Below, one piece after another: positions 24,765 to 33,134 of a stretch of DNA of 64,000 bases. The stretch spans positions 5,270,001-5,334,000 of the forward strand of contig NZ_CP108046.1 of the NCBI RefSeq assembly GCF_041435115.1. Reading direction: 5' to 3'. Positions within the stretch are counted from its first letter, which is position 1; each line of letters opens with the position of its first letter. Source of the DNA: Streptomyces sp. NBC_00289 (lineage in GTDB: Bacteria; Actinomycetota; Actinomycetes; Streptomycetales; Streptomycetaceae). The notes under the pieces were generated by a model. The model saw only the letters and a program-made list of their open reading frames with translations, ran no database searches and was not told the DNA's origin. The translations under genes were made by a program, and so were the position numbers.

Positions 24765-24795
24765 CGAAGCCCCGGTCCACAGGACCGGGGCTTCG
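24765..24795 (+). terminator. Terminator after tRNA-Ser(GCT)
   Basis: CGAAGCCCCGGTCC and GGACCGGGGCTTCG form a perfect 14-bp stem with a 3-base loop, 11 bases after the tRNA. Confidence 0.85.
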
Positions 24796-24953
24796 TCGTT
24801 CGCGAGTCGATCCCAGGACCGGCCACAGAGCCGTTTTCGCAGCTCACAACGGGTATGGCTAACGGATTTCACATGGCGGCGGCAGTCATGTAATGTTCTT
24901 CCTGTCGCCGCGAGCGGGCCGAAAGAGCCGGGAGCGGGACAAAAACAAAACAA

Positions 24954-25026
24954 GCACTCGTAGCTTAACGGATAGAGCATCTGACTACGGATCAGAAGGT
25001 TGCAGGTTCGAATCCTGCCGAGTGCA
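24954..25026 (+). tRNA. tRNA-Arg (anticodon ACG)
   Basis: GCACTCG pairs with CGAGTGC; the anticodon loop CTACGGA gives ACG; the T-arm is GCAGGTTCGAATCCTGC. The A at the wobble position is expected to be inosine. Confidence 0.95.
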
Positions 25027-25033
25027 CAGCAGA

Positions 25034-25069
25034 CCAGAGGCCCCGTGGAGGAATCCACGGGGCCTCTGG
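25034..25069 (+). terminator. Terminator after tRNA-Arg(ACG)
   Basis: CCAGAGGCCCCGTGGA and its complement form a 16-bp stem with loop GGAA. The core of this hairpin recurs almost exactly at 41689-41720 after an MFS gene. Confidence 0.85.
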
Positions 25070-25331
25070 GTTTCTGCGTTGACGGCAACCGCGCTTCCCT
25101 CGGCGCGGAGCGACGGCGCTACACGTGGAGATCCACCGGCCGTCGCCGGTTGGTCTGCCGGTGATGGCCGTGCAGAGCCGCGAGCCGGTGATCTCTCCAC
25201 CCTTACGTCAGTACGGGTGAATGATCCGGTTGTTCGGTCAGGGGCAGGCGGCACGTCTTCTACGGTCTCTGAATGGATGCGAGGGCTGAGGGAAAGGCCC
25301 TGCGGGCGGGGGCCGGGGAAAGGCGCACCTG

Positions 25332-26363
25332 ATGTCGGGGTTGGGGAAGGCGCCGGGCGTACGCGTGGTCCGGGCGGGCCCCTGCCATCGGATCGGGGCG
25401 TGGGCCTGGGGTGCGGTGGGCGTGGCCTGTCTCGTGGGAACAGCACTGACTCTCAGCGGGCCGTGGGTGGCCGGGAGCGTGGCGACGCGGATGGTGGTTT
25501 TCGGGCCGTCCACCGGTTGCTGGGGGTTGGCGGCCTCCCTGGTGCTCCGTGCGCGGGGGGTGCGTGGGCGGGTGCGGACGCGTCTGCTCCTGTTGGGGGG
25601 CTCGGCGGTGGCCGGGGGTGTGTACCGGGGCGCGGTCGGCGTGCTGTCGGCTCGACCTCCGGATTCGGGACGGGACGAGCCATCGCTGCTCGGTTCGCTG
25701 GTGGTCACCGGAGTGGCGCTGGCGGTTGGCCTGGGTATGGCCGGTCTGGTGGTCGCGGCCGATGCGGGCAAAGGCCGGCACGTCTTGCTGCGGCGCGTGC
25801 TTGACGGGGTCGTCACCGCCGGGGCCGTGTTCATGACGGGATGGGTACTGCTGCGGGGGGCCGGTGATGGCTGGCGGCTGGGGACGGGGATGGTCGGTGT
25901 CCTCTGGACCGCGGAGGTCGTGTTCCTCAGTTTTCTGTTCGCCCTGCGCCGTCTCGTACGGAGCGACCAGAGAATCACCTTGTGGGTTGGGATCATTGGG
26001 CTGTCCCTCATGCTGATCGGTGACACTCTGGGACTGTCGAGGGTCGGCCCGCACAGCCCCGAGTCGATGTCCTGTCAGCTGGTCGACACCTGCAACACCG
26101 CGGGCCTGCTGGTGGTCGCTGTCGGACCTTGGTTGCCCGGCGGGGCCAGCCTTCTGGGCACCGCTCAGCCAAGGTCGCGATGGGGGACAGAGGGTGCGGC
26201 GGCGTTCATTCCCCTGACGGTCTGCACGGTCACAACGCTGGGATACGTGGTGGCTCCTCCTGCCCGTGACCCAGTGCCGCTGTTGATCGGTGGGACATCG
26301 CTGCTGACCCTCTGGGCACGCCAGACCCTCCTGCCGAGCGAGAAAACCAGAAACGTCGACTGA
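25332..26363 (+). CDS. Polytopic membrane protein, sensor-like
   Basis: 343 residues with about nine hydrophobic helices (WGAVGVACLVGTALTLSG, LVVTGVALAVGLGMAGLVV, ITLWVGIIGLSLMLIGDTLG and others). The arrangement resembles the membrane halves of actinomycete sensor proteins that carry GGDEF/EAL or kinase domains, but the gene stops after LLPSEKTRNVD with no output domain. It may be a stand-alone membrane protein or a truncated sensor; I cannot tell which. The start is uncertain; GGGGAAAGG lies upstream of the GTG/ATG region. Confidence 0.6.
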   Translation: MSGLGKAPGVRVVRAGPCHRIGAWAWGAVGVACLVGTALTLSGPWVAGSVATRMVVFGPSTGCWGLAASLVLRARGVRGRVRTRLLLLGGSAVAGGVYRGAVGVLSARPPDSGRDEPSLLGSLVVTGVALAVGLGMAGLVVAADAGKGRHVLLRRVLDGVVTAGAVFMTGWVLLRGAGDGWRLGTGMVGVLWTAEVVFLSFLFALRRLVRSDQRITLWVGIIGLSLMLIGDTLGLSRVGPHSPESMSCQLVDTCNTAGLLVVAVGPWLPGGASLLGTAQPRSRWGTEGAAAFIPLTVCTVTTLGYVVAPPARDPVPLLIGGTSLLTLWARQTLLPSEKTRNVD

Positions 26364-26657
26364 GGTCTCGTGTGGCTGGTCCCCGAGTTCCTTCTGGAGC
26401 GTCTCCAGTATTTCGATGAAATCGCGAAGAGGCGGCTCAGTGGCTGGGCGTTCGCAACACCGGGCTTGAGGGTCTGCGGGTCAGGCATCTGGTGTCCAGC
26501 CAGGACGCGAACGGCCTTGCAATCGGGAGCGATCGACGGGCCGCTCTACCGTTCGACGTGCCACACGTTCCGCTGAAATGCAGGCGACATGGCAGACGGC
26601 GCTCGCGCACGACTTCAGGTTGATCAAGCCTAGGTTTTCCGAGAAGGAGACGCCACT

Positions 26658-28070
26658 GTGCGAATTTCTGACATTCAGCGCTGCGAGGTCCGACCCGGAC
26701 AGCTTGTGGAGTGGAGGTTCAGCCCCGCGACCGTCGCGGCCGCAACCGTGCTGCCGACGGATCCGCGGCCACCGGCGTACATCCAGGAGTCACACATCAG
26801 AACGGCGCGGTCGGTGCGCGAGGGCGGGCTGTTCGTGCCGACCTGGCTCGGGACGGCTTTCGACCTGCCCGGCCAGGTTGACCTCGACGTGCTGGAGCAG
26901 GCCCTGCACGGCTGGACGCTGCGCCACGAGACGCTGCGCAGCGGGTTCAGATGGGTGGGCGACGAGATGCACCGGTTCACTCTGGACGAAGACAATGTCA
27001 CGCTCCACCGTGAGGTGGTTGGCGACTTCGCCGATGCGGACGTGTTGGTCCGGCATCTGCAGGACCGTTTCGACAAGGCGGCAGATGCTCTCGGCTGGCC
27101 CAATCTCATCTATACGGCGGTCGTTCGCGAGGACTCCACCAGCGTGTATCTGGCATTCGACCACACCAATGTCGACGCCTACTCACTGCAACGCATCCCC
27201 CACGAGGTGCAGGAGTTGTACACGGCACGTGCCGCAGGGCGGCTCCCCACCGCTACACCGGTCAGCAGCTACGTAGACTTCTGCGAGCAGGAGCGGGTGA
27301 ACGCGAACGCCATCGACGACACACACGCGATTGTCACGCGCTGGCGGGAGTTCATCGGCCGGTGCGGCGGAAGGCTCCCGGAGTTCGCTGTCGATCTCGG
27401 CCTGCAGCCCGGCGGCATTCTGCCCGAACAAAAACTGATGCGTGAGCCGCTCGTCGATGCGGACGCGGCCGCGGCGTTCGAGACCTATTGCCGGCCCTAC
27501 GGCGGTAGCCTGGTGGGCGTCCTGGCCGCCACCAGTCTGATCGTCCACGAAATCGGTGGGCAACCGGTCTACCGCACGGTCGTGCCGTTCCACACCCGAG
27601 TCAAGTCCGCGTGGTCAGACTCCGTCGGCTGGTATGTCGGCGGCGCGCCGATCGAAGTACCTGCGGCACTGGACTTCGACGCCGCGCTTGCCTCGGTCCG
27701 GGCCCAGTTGCAAGCCAATCGGTCGTTGGCGCGCATTCCTCTGGCCCGAGTACTGCGCCTCCTGGGCGAGGACTTCCGTCCCACATCACCCGACTTGTAC
27801 TCGATCATCTCCTATGTGGATGCCCGCCTCATTCCCGGTTCGGTCTGCTGGACCGAACAAAGGGCATATGGGTTGCTCCGTGTGTCGTACGGTGATCAGG
27901 TGTGTGCCTGGGTCAACCGGCTTCACGAGGGGCTGTGGATCGCGTGCCGCTACCCGGACACGGACGTCGCCTGTAAGAACGTACGCCTGTATGTCGAGAA
28001 GCTGCGAGAGCTGATCGTCTCAGCTTGTTCTTTATCTACCAAGACCTTCCCGGCTTGCCGATGGCTTTGA
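26658..28070 (+). CDS. Stand-alone condensation-domain protein, 3' end replaced by an IS
   Basis: 470 residues of the NRPS condensation / PapA acyltransferase superfamily. The active-site motif is present as FDHTNVDAYS (HxxxD), with LRHETLRSGF near residue 100 and the later core around NRLHEGLW. Single-domain members make ester or amide bonds in lipids and peptides. GAGAAGGAGA supports GTG 26658. After codon 454 the frame enters an insertion sequence and adds 16 foreign residues; joining the flanks across the 5-bp duplication restores a natural end SVAVPEPRSE, stop at 29650-29652. The core is complete, so activity may remain. Confidence 0.8.
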   Translation: MRISDIQRCEVRPGQLVEWRFSPATVAAATVLPTDPRPPAYIQESHIRTARSVREGGLFVPTWLGTAFDLPGQVDLDVLEQALHGWTLRHETLRSGFRWVGDEMHRFTLDEDNVTLHREVVGDFADADVLVRHLQDRFDKAADALGWPNLIYTAVVREDSTSVYLAFDHTNVDAYSLQRIPHEVQELYTARAAGRLPTATPVSSYVDFCEQERVNANAIDDTHAIVTRWREFIGRCGGRLPEFAVDLGLQPGGILPEQKLMREPLVDADAAAAFETYCRPYGGSLVGVLAATSLIVHEIGGQPVYRTVVPFHTRVKSAWSDSVGWYVGGAPIEVPAALDFDAALASVRAQLQANRSLARIPLARVLRLLGEDFRPTSPDLYSIISYVDARLIPGSVCWTEQRAYGLLRVSYGDQVCAWVNRLHEGLWIACRYPDTDVACKNVRLYVEKLRELIVSACSLSTKTFPACRWL

Positions 28071-29618
28071 GGCTCTCGGGGCGTTTGACGGTCTTGCCGA
28101 CGTCGTAGCGGGGTGCCCGGTGTCTGTTCTTGGCGCCGGGTGGTCGTCCGGGGCCGGTGCCTCGGGGTTTGGGAACACGGGTCGGGCAGGCGAGGTAGGC
28201 GCGGATGTTCCTGAACCCCCGGCGGACCCGGGCCGGGGTGAGCCGGTCGGAGGTGGCGGGTTTCTCCCACGGCCGGCGGAGGTCTTCGGCGAGGGGCCGG
28301 GCGAGCCGGAGCTGGGTGTGAGCGACGATCAGGATCCAGGTCCAGCGGTCCGCCGCCTCGGGAGTACGCAGTTTCGGAGTGGTCCAGCCGAGGGTCTGCT
28401 TCGCGAATCGGAAGGTGTGCTCCAGGTCGAAGCGGCGGAGGAATGCCTGCCAGAAGCGGTCCACGTCTTCCGGGGTGGCGCCCGTCTTGGAGGACCATAA
28501 CCATACCGGCGGGGCATCGCGGTCCTTGGACAGATGCTCGACTTTCAACCGGATCAACGTCCCCTCGACCAGGGGAAGTTCACCGTCGTGGTCGAGCCAT
28601 GAGGAGCGGTGGGTGAGCCGTGGGTGGACCCGGTCCCAGGCCTGGGTTTCGGCCTTGCCGTAGTTGGTGGTGTCAGTGACCGTGGTGATCGCGGGCTCGG
28701 GCCAGGTTTCCGGCTTGGTGAAGCGGAATTCCGGGCCGTGCTTGGGTGGCCGCCCGCCCTTCGGGTCGTGGACGCGAGGCGGCTTCGGCAGGCGCATGAC
28801 GCGGTCGGAACGGACCCGGCCGACCAGCTCGACGGGCAGGTCGCGCAGGACCCAGGCCAGGCGGGTGACGTCGTAGCCGGCGTCCATGACGATCACGATG
28901 TCCGGGCCCCCGACCTGCCACTGGCCTGCGGCGATGAGCCGTTCGATGACACCCCGCAGCTGGGAGGCCGTGACCGCGGTCGCGTCGTCCGCCGGGCCGA
29001 GCCGGACCGCGTCCAGGATCGCGGTCCAGGACGTGGCACCCGGCTCCAGGACGGCCACGAAGGAATAGGGCCAGCCCGGAATGAACTGCGATGCCGTCTT
29101 CGCGCGGCCATAGACGTGACAGAACAGCCGGTCGGCTGAGCACGGCGCGTCCGAGCGGAGCCACGGCGACACATCGACCGCCAAGACCAGGCGCCCGCCG
29201 TCGAAACGCGGCAAGGGCAGCCCTGCCAGCAGCGTCCGAAGCCGGTCGACGTCGATCCGGCCGCGGTTCAAGCCTCCGTACATCGCTCCGTGCCCGCGCC
29301 GATGCTCGGGCAGAAGGGTCAAGTCCACCGCGGACTTCACCGCACCATCGGCACACAGCACCGCGTCCACCAACTCGAACAGTTCGTCGCGCCGAGCGGT
29401 CAGACACTCGTAGAACTCGCCCCGGAAGCGTGACGCTTCCGCGAACGCTTCCCTGCGGACAGCATCAGGCAGCAGACTCATCCTCACGGCCTTCGTCGTG
29501 GTCACGTGCACCTTGGTCGGAGCACATGATCAGACGAAGGCCGCCCCCACGTCCGACGAACCCTCAGGTGAGCGACTTAGTTCGAGACACCGTTCGGGGC
29601 CGGAAGAAAAAGAACAAG
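28024..29618 (-). mobile_element. Insertion sequence of 1,595 bp with 5-bp target duplication
   Basis: The ends are exact inverted copies of CTTGTTCTTT, extending imperfectly to about 17 bases (CTTGTTCTTT-TCT-CC). Both sides are flanked by CTCAG (28019-28023 and 29619-29623). It encodes one transposase on the minus strand. It inserted in the last codons of the condensation gene. Confidence 0.85.
28036..29511 (-). CDS. DDE transposase
   Basis: About 480-491 residues. Acidic catalytic motifs are visible: VLAVDVSPW (first Asp), IVIVMDAGYD (second Asp) and FDLEHTFRFAKQTLGW with the glutamate helix. This is the IS4/IS701-like architecture of transposases common in Streptomyces; the 5-bp duplication is not decisive for a family. 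Start could be GTG 29511 or ATG 29481 (MSLLPDAVRREAFAEA). It appears intact. Confidence 0.9.
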   Translation of the reverse strand: MHVTTTKAVRMSLLPDAVRREAFAEASRFRGEFYECLTARRDELFELVDAVLCADGAVKSAVDLTLLPEHRRGHGAMYGGLNRGRIDVDRLRTLLAGLPLPRFDGGRLVLAVDVSPWLRSDAPCSADRLFCHVYGRAKTASQFIPGWPYSFVAVLEPGATSWTAILDAVRLGPADDATAVTASQLRGVIERLIAAGQWQVGGPDIVIVMDAGYDVTRLAWVLRDLPVELVGRVRSDRVMRLPKPPRVHDPKGGRPPKHGPEFRFTKPETWPEPAITTVTDTTNYGKAETQAWDRVHPRLTHRSSWLDHDGELPLVEGTLIRLKVEHLSKDRDAPPVWLWSSKTGATPEDVDRFWQAFLRRFDLEHTFRFAKQTLGWTTPKLRTPEAADRWTWILIVAHTQLRLARPLAEDLRRPWEKPATSDRLTPARVRRGFRNIRAYLACPTRVPKPRGTGPGRPPGAKNRHRAPRYDVGKTVKRPESLKAIGKPGRSW

Positions 29619-29754
29619 CTCAGTGGCTGTTCCGGAACCCCGGTCTGAGTAGCGCCGGGTGACGGTGGCGGGCGAGAGGCCGACTGAGGAACCGGGGAGC
29701 TGCACAGGTCCTGAGCATCGCTCCTCGATCCAACTCGCGGGCTCTTCTTTGTAT

Positions 29755-29953
29755 TGACGCGACGGTGTGCGGTGCCGGCCTTCGCGTCCGTGCTCCCCTG
29801 CCGTACGGCGGACGGCAAAGTGTCTTTTTCGTGGCGCCAGTTGACGTCCACGCTGACGCGACGTTGTGCGGTGCCGACCTTCCTCTGCCGTGCGCCCTGC
29901 CGTACGCCGAATGTCAACAGGTCTTTTCCCAAAGCCAGTTGACGCCCACGCGA
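29755..29953. repeat. Two tandem ~99-bp repeats
   Basis: TGACGCGACG-TGTGCGGTGCCG starts each unit (29755 and 29854) and both end with CCAGTTGACG-CCACG. Identity is about 75-80 percent. The region 29653-30090 otherwise has no convincing gene; open frames across the repeat on both strands look like shadows. Confidence 0.65.
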
Positions 29954-30090
29954 GTGCCCTTCGGAGTCCCTTTCCCCCGTAGGACACGTAAGGCATCCAT
30001 GCGCGCACCACTGTTCGCTACTGCTAGTGTTTATTCAGTCACGCTAGGCAACTAGCCATCATGTGCAAGCAATGGAGAACCGAGGGTTCC

Positions 30091-30336
30091 ATGCGTAAGT
30101 TTCAGCAGGTCGTGATCGCAGCAGCAGTGGCGGCCGGTGGCCTGTCCGCCATCGGTGCCGGTACGGCTGTCGCCGACACCAATGACAGCGGACCGCAGGT
30201 GTTGGATGTTTACCGCCCCTACCAGGAGTGCAGCCCGCAGACGGTGTCGGAGAACAACATCCCGATCGGGGTGCTCGGTCTCGGGCAGACCCTGGACACC
30301 ACCTGCGGTCAGTACAACAGCGCCTTCACTGGCTGA
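30091..30336 (+). CDS. Small secreted protein with rodlin-like two-cysteine module
   Basis: 81 residues from ATG 30091. Signal peptide MRKFQQVVIAAAVAAGGLSA ending in AVA. The mature ~50 residues hold YRPYQECSPQT, a hydrophobic strand NIPIGVLGLGQT and CGQYNSAF. The YRPYQECSPQT block is shared with the protein at 33135-33614. Spacing of the two cysteines around a hydrophobic strand and the CxxxNS end resemble rodlins, the proteins that order chaplin fibrils on aerial hyphae. This is a resemblance by eye, not a family assignment. Confidence 0.75.
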   Translation: MRKFQQVVIAAAVAAGGLSAIGAGTAVADTNDSGPQVLDVYRPYQECSPQTVSENNIPIGVLGLGQTLDTTCGQYNSAFTG

Positions 30337-30496
30337 GGCCGGCGGCGCATCGTCGCGACGGTTGGTACGGGATCCCTTCGGCAGCCCGAAGGGATCGAAT
30401 GCCCGCCAACTGCCTTGAGAGTCGCAGACCACGCCCGCGGCGCGGCCGATCGTGAGGGAGCGGTGCCCGGGCACCCGCACAAAGGACACGCATCAC

Positions 30497-30838
30497 ATGT
30501 TCAGCAGGAAAAAGATCGCGGCCCTCTCGGGGCTCATCGGCGGGCTCGCCGTGGCGTCCACCGGCATCGCGCACGCGCAGGCCGCGGGAGACCCGGCCTC
30601 TTGCACTCGGAGCCTCCTGGGGGACGTCACCTGTGTCCAGCGCATCGCAGGTAAGGGCCCCAGGGGCGGCGTCATTCCTCATCAGGAGACCTGCTTGCCC
30701 GTGCAGCCCGTATCGCTGCCGGCCGCCATGGGCCCCGGCGCGACACGACTCGGCCCTCAGGTGACCTGTTCGCCTGCCTCGCCTGGAGCACCTCAAGGGA
30801 CCGACGTGGAGCGGAAGCTGCTCGGCCTGTTCCCCTGA
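30497..30838 (+). CDS. Small secreted four-cysteine protein
   Basis: 113 residues with a signal peptide (FSRKKIAALSGLIGGLAVASTGIAHA). The mature part has four cysteines: SCTRSLLGDVTCV, QETCLP and GPQVTCSP. The same order, C-x8-C then C then GP-V-C-S, occurs in the protein at 31641, so the two are paralogues. No membrane anchor or sortase signal. Function unknown; probably extracellular. Confidence 0.75.
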   Translation: MFSRKKIAALSGLIGGLAVASTGIAHAQAAGDPASCTRSLLGDVTCVQRIAGKGPRGGVIPHQETCLPVQPVSLPAAMGPGATRLGPQVTCSPASPGAPQGTDVERKLLGLFP

Positions 30839-30999
30839 GAGCGCGATGGCTGAATTGCCGTCCGAACGGACGCGTTACGGCGTACAGGGCACCGAAGCGA
30901 CATGCGGACACGGTTCCCGAATGATTACTCACCGTGTGCTTATGCTTACCGTGAGTGGTCAAGCCAGGCGGCACGCCTGGGTCAGGAAAGGGTCATGTT

Positions 31000-31419
31000 A
31001 TGCGTAAGTTTCAGCGCGCCGCGGTCGTAGCGGTGGCGATTGCGGGGCTGTCCGCCCTCGGCGCCGGCATCAGCTTCGCCGACGGCAACGACGGCGCGCC
31101 CGTGCCGGTCACCGCCGTCGCCAACTCGTCGGCCAACGCCGTGGCCGTCGGGGGTGGCTACTACGTCCAGCCTGCGGCTCAGCCTGCGGCTCAGCCTGCG
31201 GCTCAGCCTGCGGCTCAGCCTGCGGCTCAGCCTGCGGCTCAGCCTGCGGCTCAGCCTGCGGCTCAGCCTGCGGCTCAGCCTGCGGCTCAGCCTGCGGCTC
31301 AGCCTGCGGCTCAGCCCGCGGCTCAGCCCGCGGCTCAGCCGCAGGAGCGCGAGGGCTCCGGGCCCGAGCAGGGTCCTGGCCAGTACGGGCCCGAGCAGGG
31401 TGGCAGCGGCCAAGAGTAG
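31000..31419 (+). CDS. Small secreted protein with 14 PAAQ repeats
   Basis: 139 residues. The signal peptide MRKFQRAAVVAVAIAGLSAL is clearly related to that of the gene at 30091. The mature start APVPVTAVANSSANAVAVGGG is followed by 14 perfect Pro-Ala-Ala-Gln repeats and an acidic Glu/Gly/Pro/Gln tail. Such repeats usually form extended wall-spanning or stalk segments. No cysteines remain. Confidence 0.7.
   Translation: MRKFQRAAVVAVAIAGLSALGAGISFADGNDGAPVPVTAVANSSANAVAVGGGYYVQPAAQPAAQPAAQPAAQPAAQPAAQPAAQPAAQPAAQPAAQPAAQPAAQPAAQPAAQPQEREGSGPEQGPGQYGPEQGGSGQE
31171..31338 (+). repeat. 14 tandem 12-bp repeats
   Basis: The unit CCTGCGGCTCAG is repeated in phase with the reading frame, with only the last two or three copies changed to CCCGCGGCTCAG. 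Near-perfect DNA identity, not just protein identity, points to recent expansion and likely length variation between strains. Confidence 0.95.
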
Positions 31420-31640
31420 AGCTGAAGCCCGCCGCGGTCTCACTCAGTGTCGGGGTTACGTACCGGCTCAGTCCATGAGCGGTGCGCTGAGTGATACCCC
31501 GTGGTGCAGGTAGCCCGGACGCTCAGTTCGCGTCCGGGCTACAGCCATCCCCGCCTACGGGCAGAGGATCAATTGCTTGACCTTCTCGGCCCGGGCGACG
31601 CCGGTCACCAAAGGACCGTCCGGTCCTTCACTGCAAAGGA

Positions 31641-32009
31641 ATGCAACGCATGCTCTTTTCCCAGAAGACCGCGGCCGCCGCAGCATTCGTCGGAAGCCTC
31701 GCCGCCATCTGCCTCGGTGCTACACATGCATATGCTGAGGGGGACTCAGGTGACTGCCCCACCACCGTGCAGGAGGACGTCATCTGCGTTGAGAAGAGCG
31801 ACACGTACATCGAAAAGGACGGCACGCACGTCATCAAGCAGGACCGGCAGTGCTCGACAACAGACCGACCGCACGTGGTCTCGCAGCAGGACCAACTGCT
31901 GGGAGACGGGCCTGCCAAGGAGGGACCGGTCAAGCAGGGGCCGGTTGTGGAGTGTTCCAACACGGCCAAGCTGCCCGAGGGGTTCAAGAAGCCGCACATC
32001 GGTATCTGA
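31641..32009 (+). CDS. Small secreted four-cysteine protein, paralogue of 30497-30838
   Basis: 122 residues with signal peptide (TAAAAAFVGSLAAICLGATHAYA). The mature part: DCPTTVQEDVICVE, then DRQCSTTD and GPVVECSNT, the same four-cysteine plan as the protein at 30497. The segment between is charged (SDTYIEKDGTHVIKQ). A strong terminator follows at 32021. GCAAAGGAATG near the start; ATG 31641 or 31650 possible. Confidence 0.75.
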   Translation: MQRMLFSQKTAAAAAFVGSLAAICLGATHAYAEGDSGDCPTTVQEDVICVEKSDTYIEKDGTHVIKQDRQCSTTDRPHVVSQQDQLLGDGPAKEGPVKQGPVVECSNTAKLPEGFKKPHIGI

Positions 32010-32020
32010 GCGCTCACGGA

Positions 32021-32058
32021 AAATGCTGGTCCGGGAAGGGTTTCCCGGACCAGCATTT
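32021..32058 (+). terminator. Strong terminator after the four-cysteine gene
   Basis: AAATGCTGGTCCGGGAA and its complement pair over 17 bp with loop GGGT. Because the next gene is convergent, it probably acts in both directions. Confidence 0.9.
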
Positions 32059-32135
32059 CGTTTCGGAGGGGTAGGTCTCCTACCCGAGGTGATACGGAGT
32101 TCCCGTGCCGAGGCGGGGCCCGGGGAGGACTTCCC

Positions 32136-32426
32136 CTAGCCGCCAACCTTGTTGTTGCAGCCCATGGTTGAACCCAGCGACGTCTTCTGCGCCCCCGAGT
32201 TGCCCTCGCCGTTCAGCAGGTTGCCGCCCAGCCCGTTGGCGATGCCGACCTCACCGAGGATGTCGATGTTGCTGTCATGCGACTGGCAGGTGTTGCGCTG
32301 CGAGACGTTGAGACCGCTGCCATCGCCCCTGCCCCAGCCCTGGTCTGCGTGGGCGGCGCCGGCGCCCAGAAGTCCGACGCTTCCGAGTGCGGCCATCAGA
32401 ACAGCGGCCGTGCGGAGCTTGCGCAT
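32136..32426 (-). CDS. Small secreted protein, C-x-SHD / MGCN family, member 1
   Basis: 96 residues; signal peptide MRKLRTAAVLMAALGSVGLL ending AHA. The mature part: LNVSQRNTCQSHDSNIDILG, GLGGNLLNGEGNSGAQ, GSTMGCNNK. Two cysteines flank a hydrophobic, Gly/Asn-rich core. Two paralogues lie at 32644 and 34768. The pattern cysteine, then N-I-x-I-L-G, then Gly/Asn-rich is reminiscent of a chaplin domain but the sequence is different. Confidence 0.75.
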   Translation of the reverse strand: MRKLRTAAVLMAALGSVGLLGAGAAHADQGWGRGDGSGLNVSQRNTCQSHDSNIDILGEVGIANGLGGNLLNGEGNSGAQKTSLGSTMGCNNKVGG

Positions 32427-32566
32427 GTCATCTCCGAAAGAAGTGAGGTGAATGAGATCTCGAGAGATCGCCTTTATGTGATGCGAAGGGTTCAACGGCG
32501 CCAGAATGAAGTGCCGGGAAGCGTTCCAGCGCTACGCTGTGCCGCCTCGTAAGAGGCTTGGCGCAT

Positions 32567-32615
32567 GTGAATGGTCCCGGCACTTTTCCTGAGGCCCAGT
32601 GCCGGGACCATTCAC
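32567..32615 (-). terminator. Terminator of the second SHD-family gene
   Basis: GTGAATGGTCCCGGCAC and its perfect 17-base complement are separated by 15 bases, 29 bases past the stop at 32644. Confidence 0.8.
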
Positions 32616-32643
32616 GATTCGGCGTCTTTACGCCAAAGGGGAC

Positions 32644-32931
32644 TCAGAAGGCGCTGTTGTTGCAGCCCATGGTGGAGCCGATGTCGGTGGACTGGGCGCC
32701 CGGGTTGCCTTCACCGTTGAGGGCGTTGCCCAGCAGGCCGTTCAGCACGCCGACCTGGCCGAGGATGTCGAGGTTCAGGTCGTGCGACTTGCACGTGGAG
32801 CTCTGCGAGATGTTGAACTGGTCGCCGCCGTCGCCGCCCTCGCCGTGACCGCCGGCGTGGGCCGTGCCGCCCACGAGTCCGATGCTGCCGAGGGCAGCGA
32901 CCAGAACGGCAACGTTGCGAAGCTTTCGCAT
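32644..32931 (-). CDS. Small secreted protein, C-x-SHD / MGCN family, member 2
   Basis: 95 residues. Signal peptide MRKLRNVAVLVAALGSIGLV, then a Gly/His/Asp-rich start (GGHGEGGDGGD) and FNISQSSTCKSHDLNLDILG, NGLLGNALNGEGNPGAQ, GSTMGCNNSAF. More than half of the mature residues match member 1 and member 3. Single exported domain with two cysteines, probably one disulfide. Confidence 0.75.
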   Translation of the reverse strand: MRKLRNVAVLVAALGSIGLVGGTAHAGGHGEGGDGGDQFNISQSSTCKSHDLNLDILGQVGVLNGLLGNALNGEGNPGAQSTDIGSTMGCNNSAF

Positions 32932-33134
32932 TTCATCTCCGGTGGGGTGAGTCCGTGCGATCTGTGGTAGATCGCGTTTACAGTTACGGGAGAATAGTGG
33001 ATGAATGCCGCGAAATGGACAACGGCACGCCGACCTCGTGTCGCTGAAGGAAACGCCCAAAGCCTTATCGCAGGCCCAGCCGAGCCCGGTCGTCCACGGC
33101 CCGTAGCCCGCACCGGAGTGGCGGTCTGCCGGCG

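Noticed and set aside
29577..30011. Minus-strand frame across the 99-bp repeats
   Set aside because: Basic, repeat-derived translation without ribosome site; no evidence that it is a gene.
31171..31338. CRISPR or VNTR outside genes
   Set aside because: The 12-bp units are in frame within an exported protein gene, so they are coding repeats.
32136..32931. Calling the SHD/MGCN proteins chaplins
   Set aside because: They share a signal peptide style and Gly/Asn content, but lack the chaplin GN-x-V-x-VP...GN-x-C pattern.
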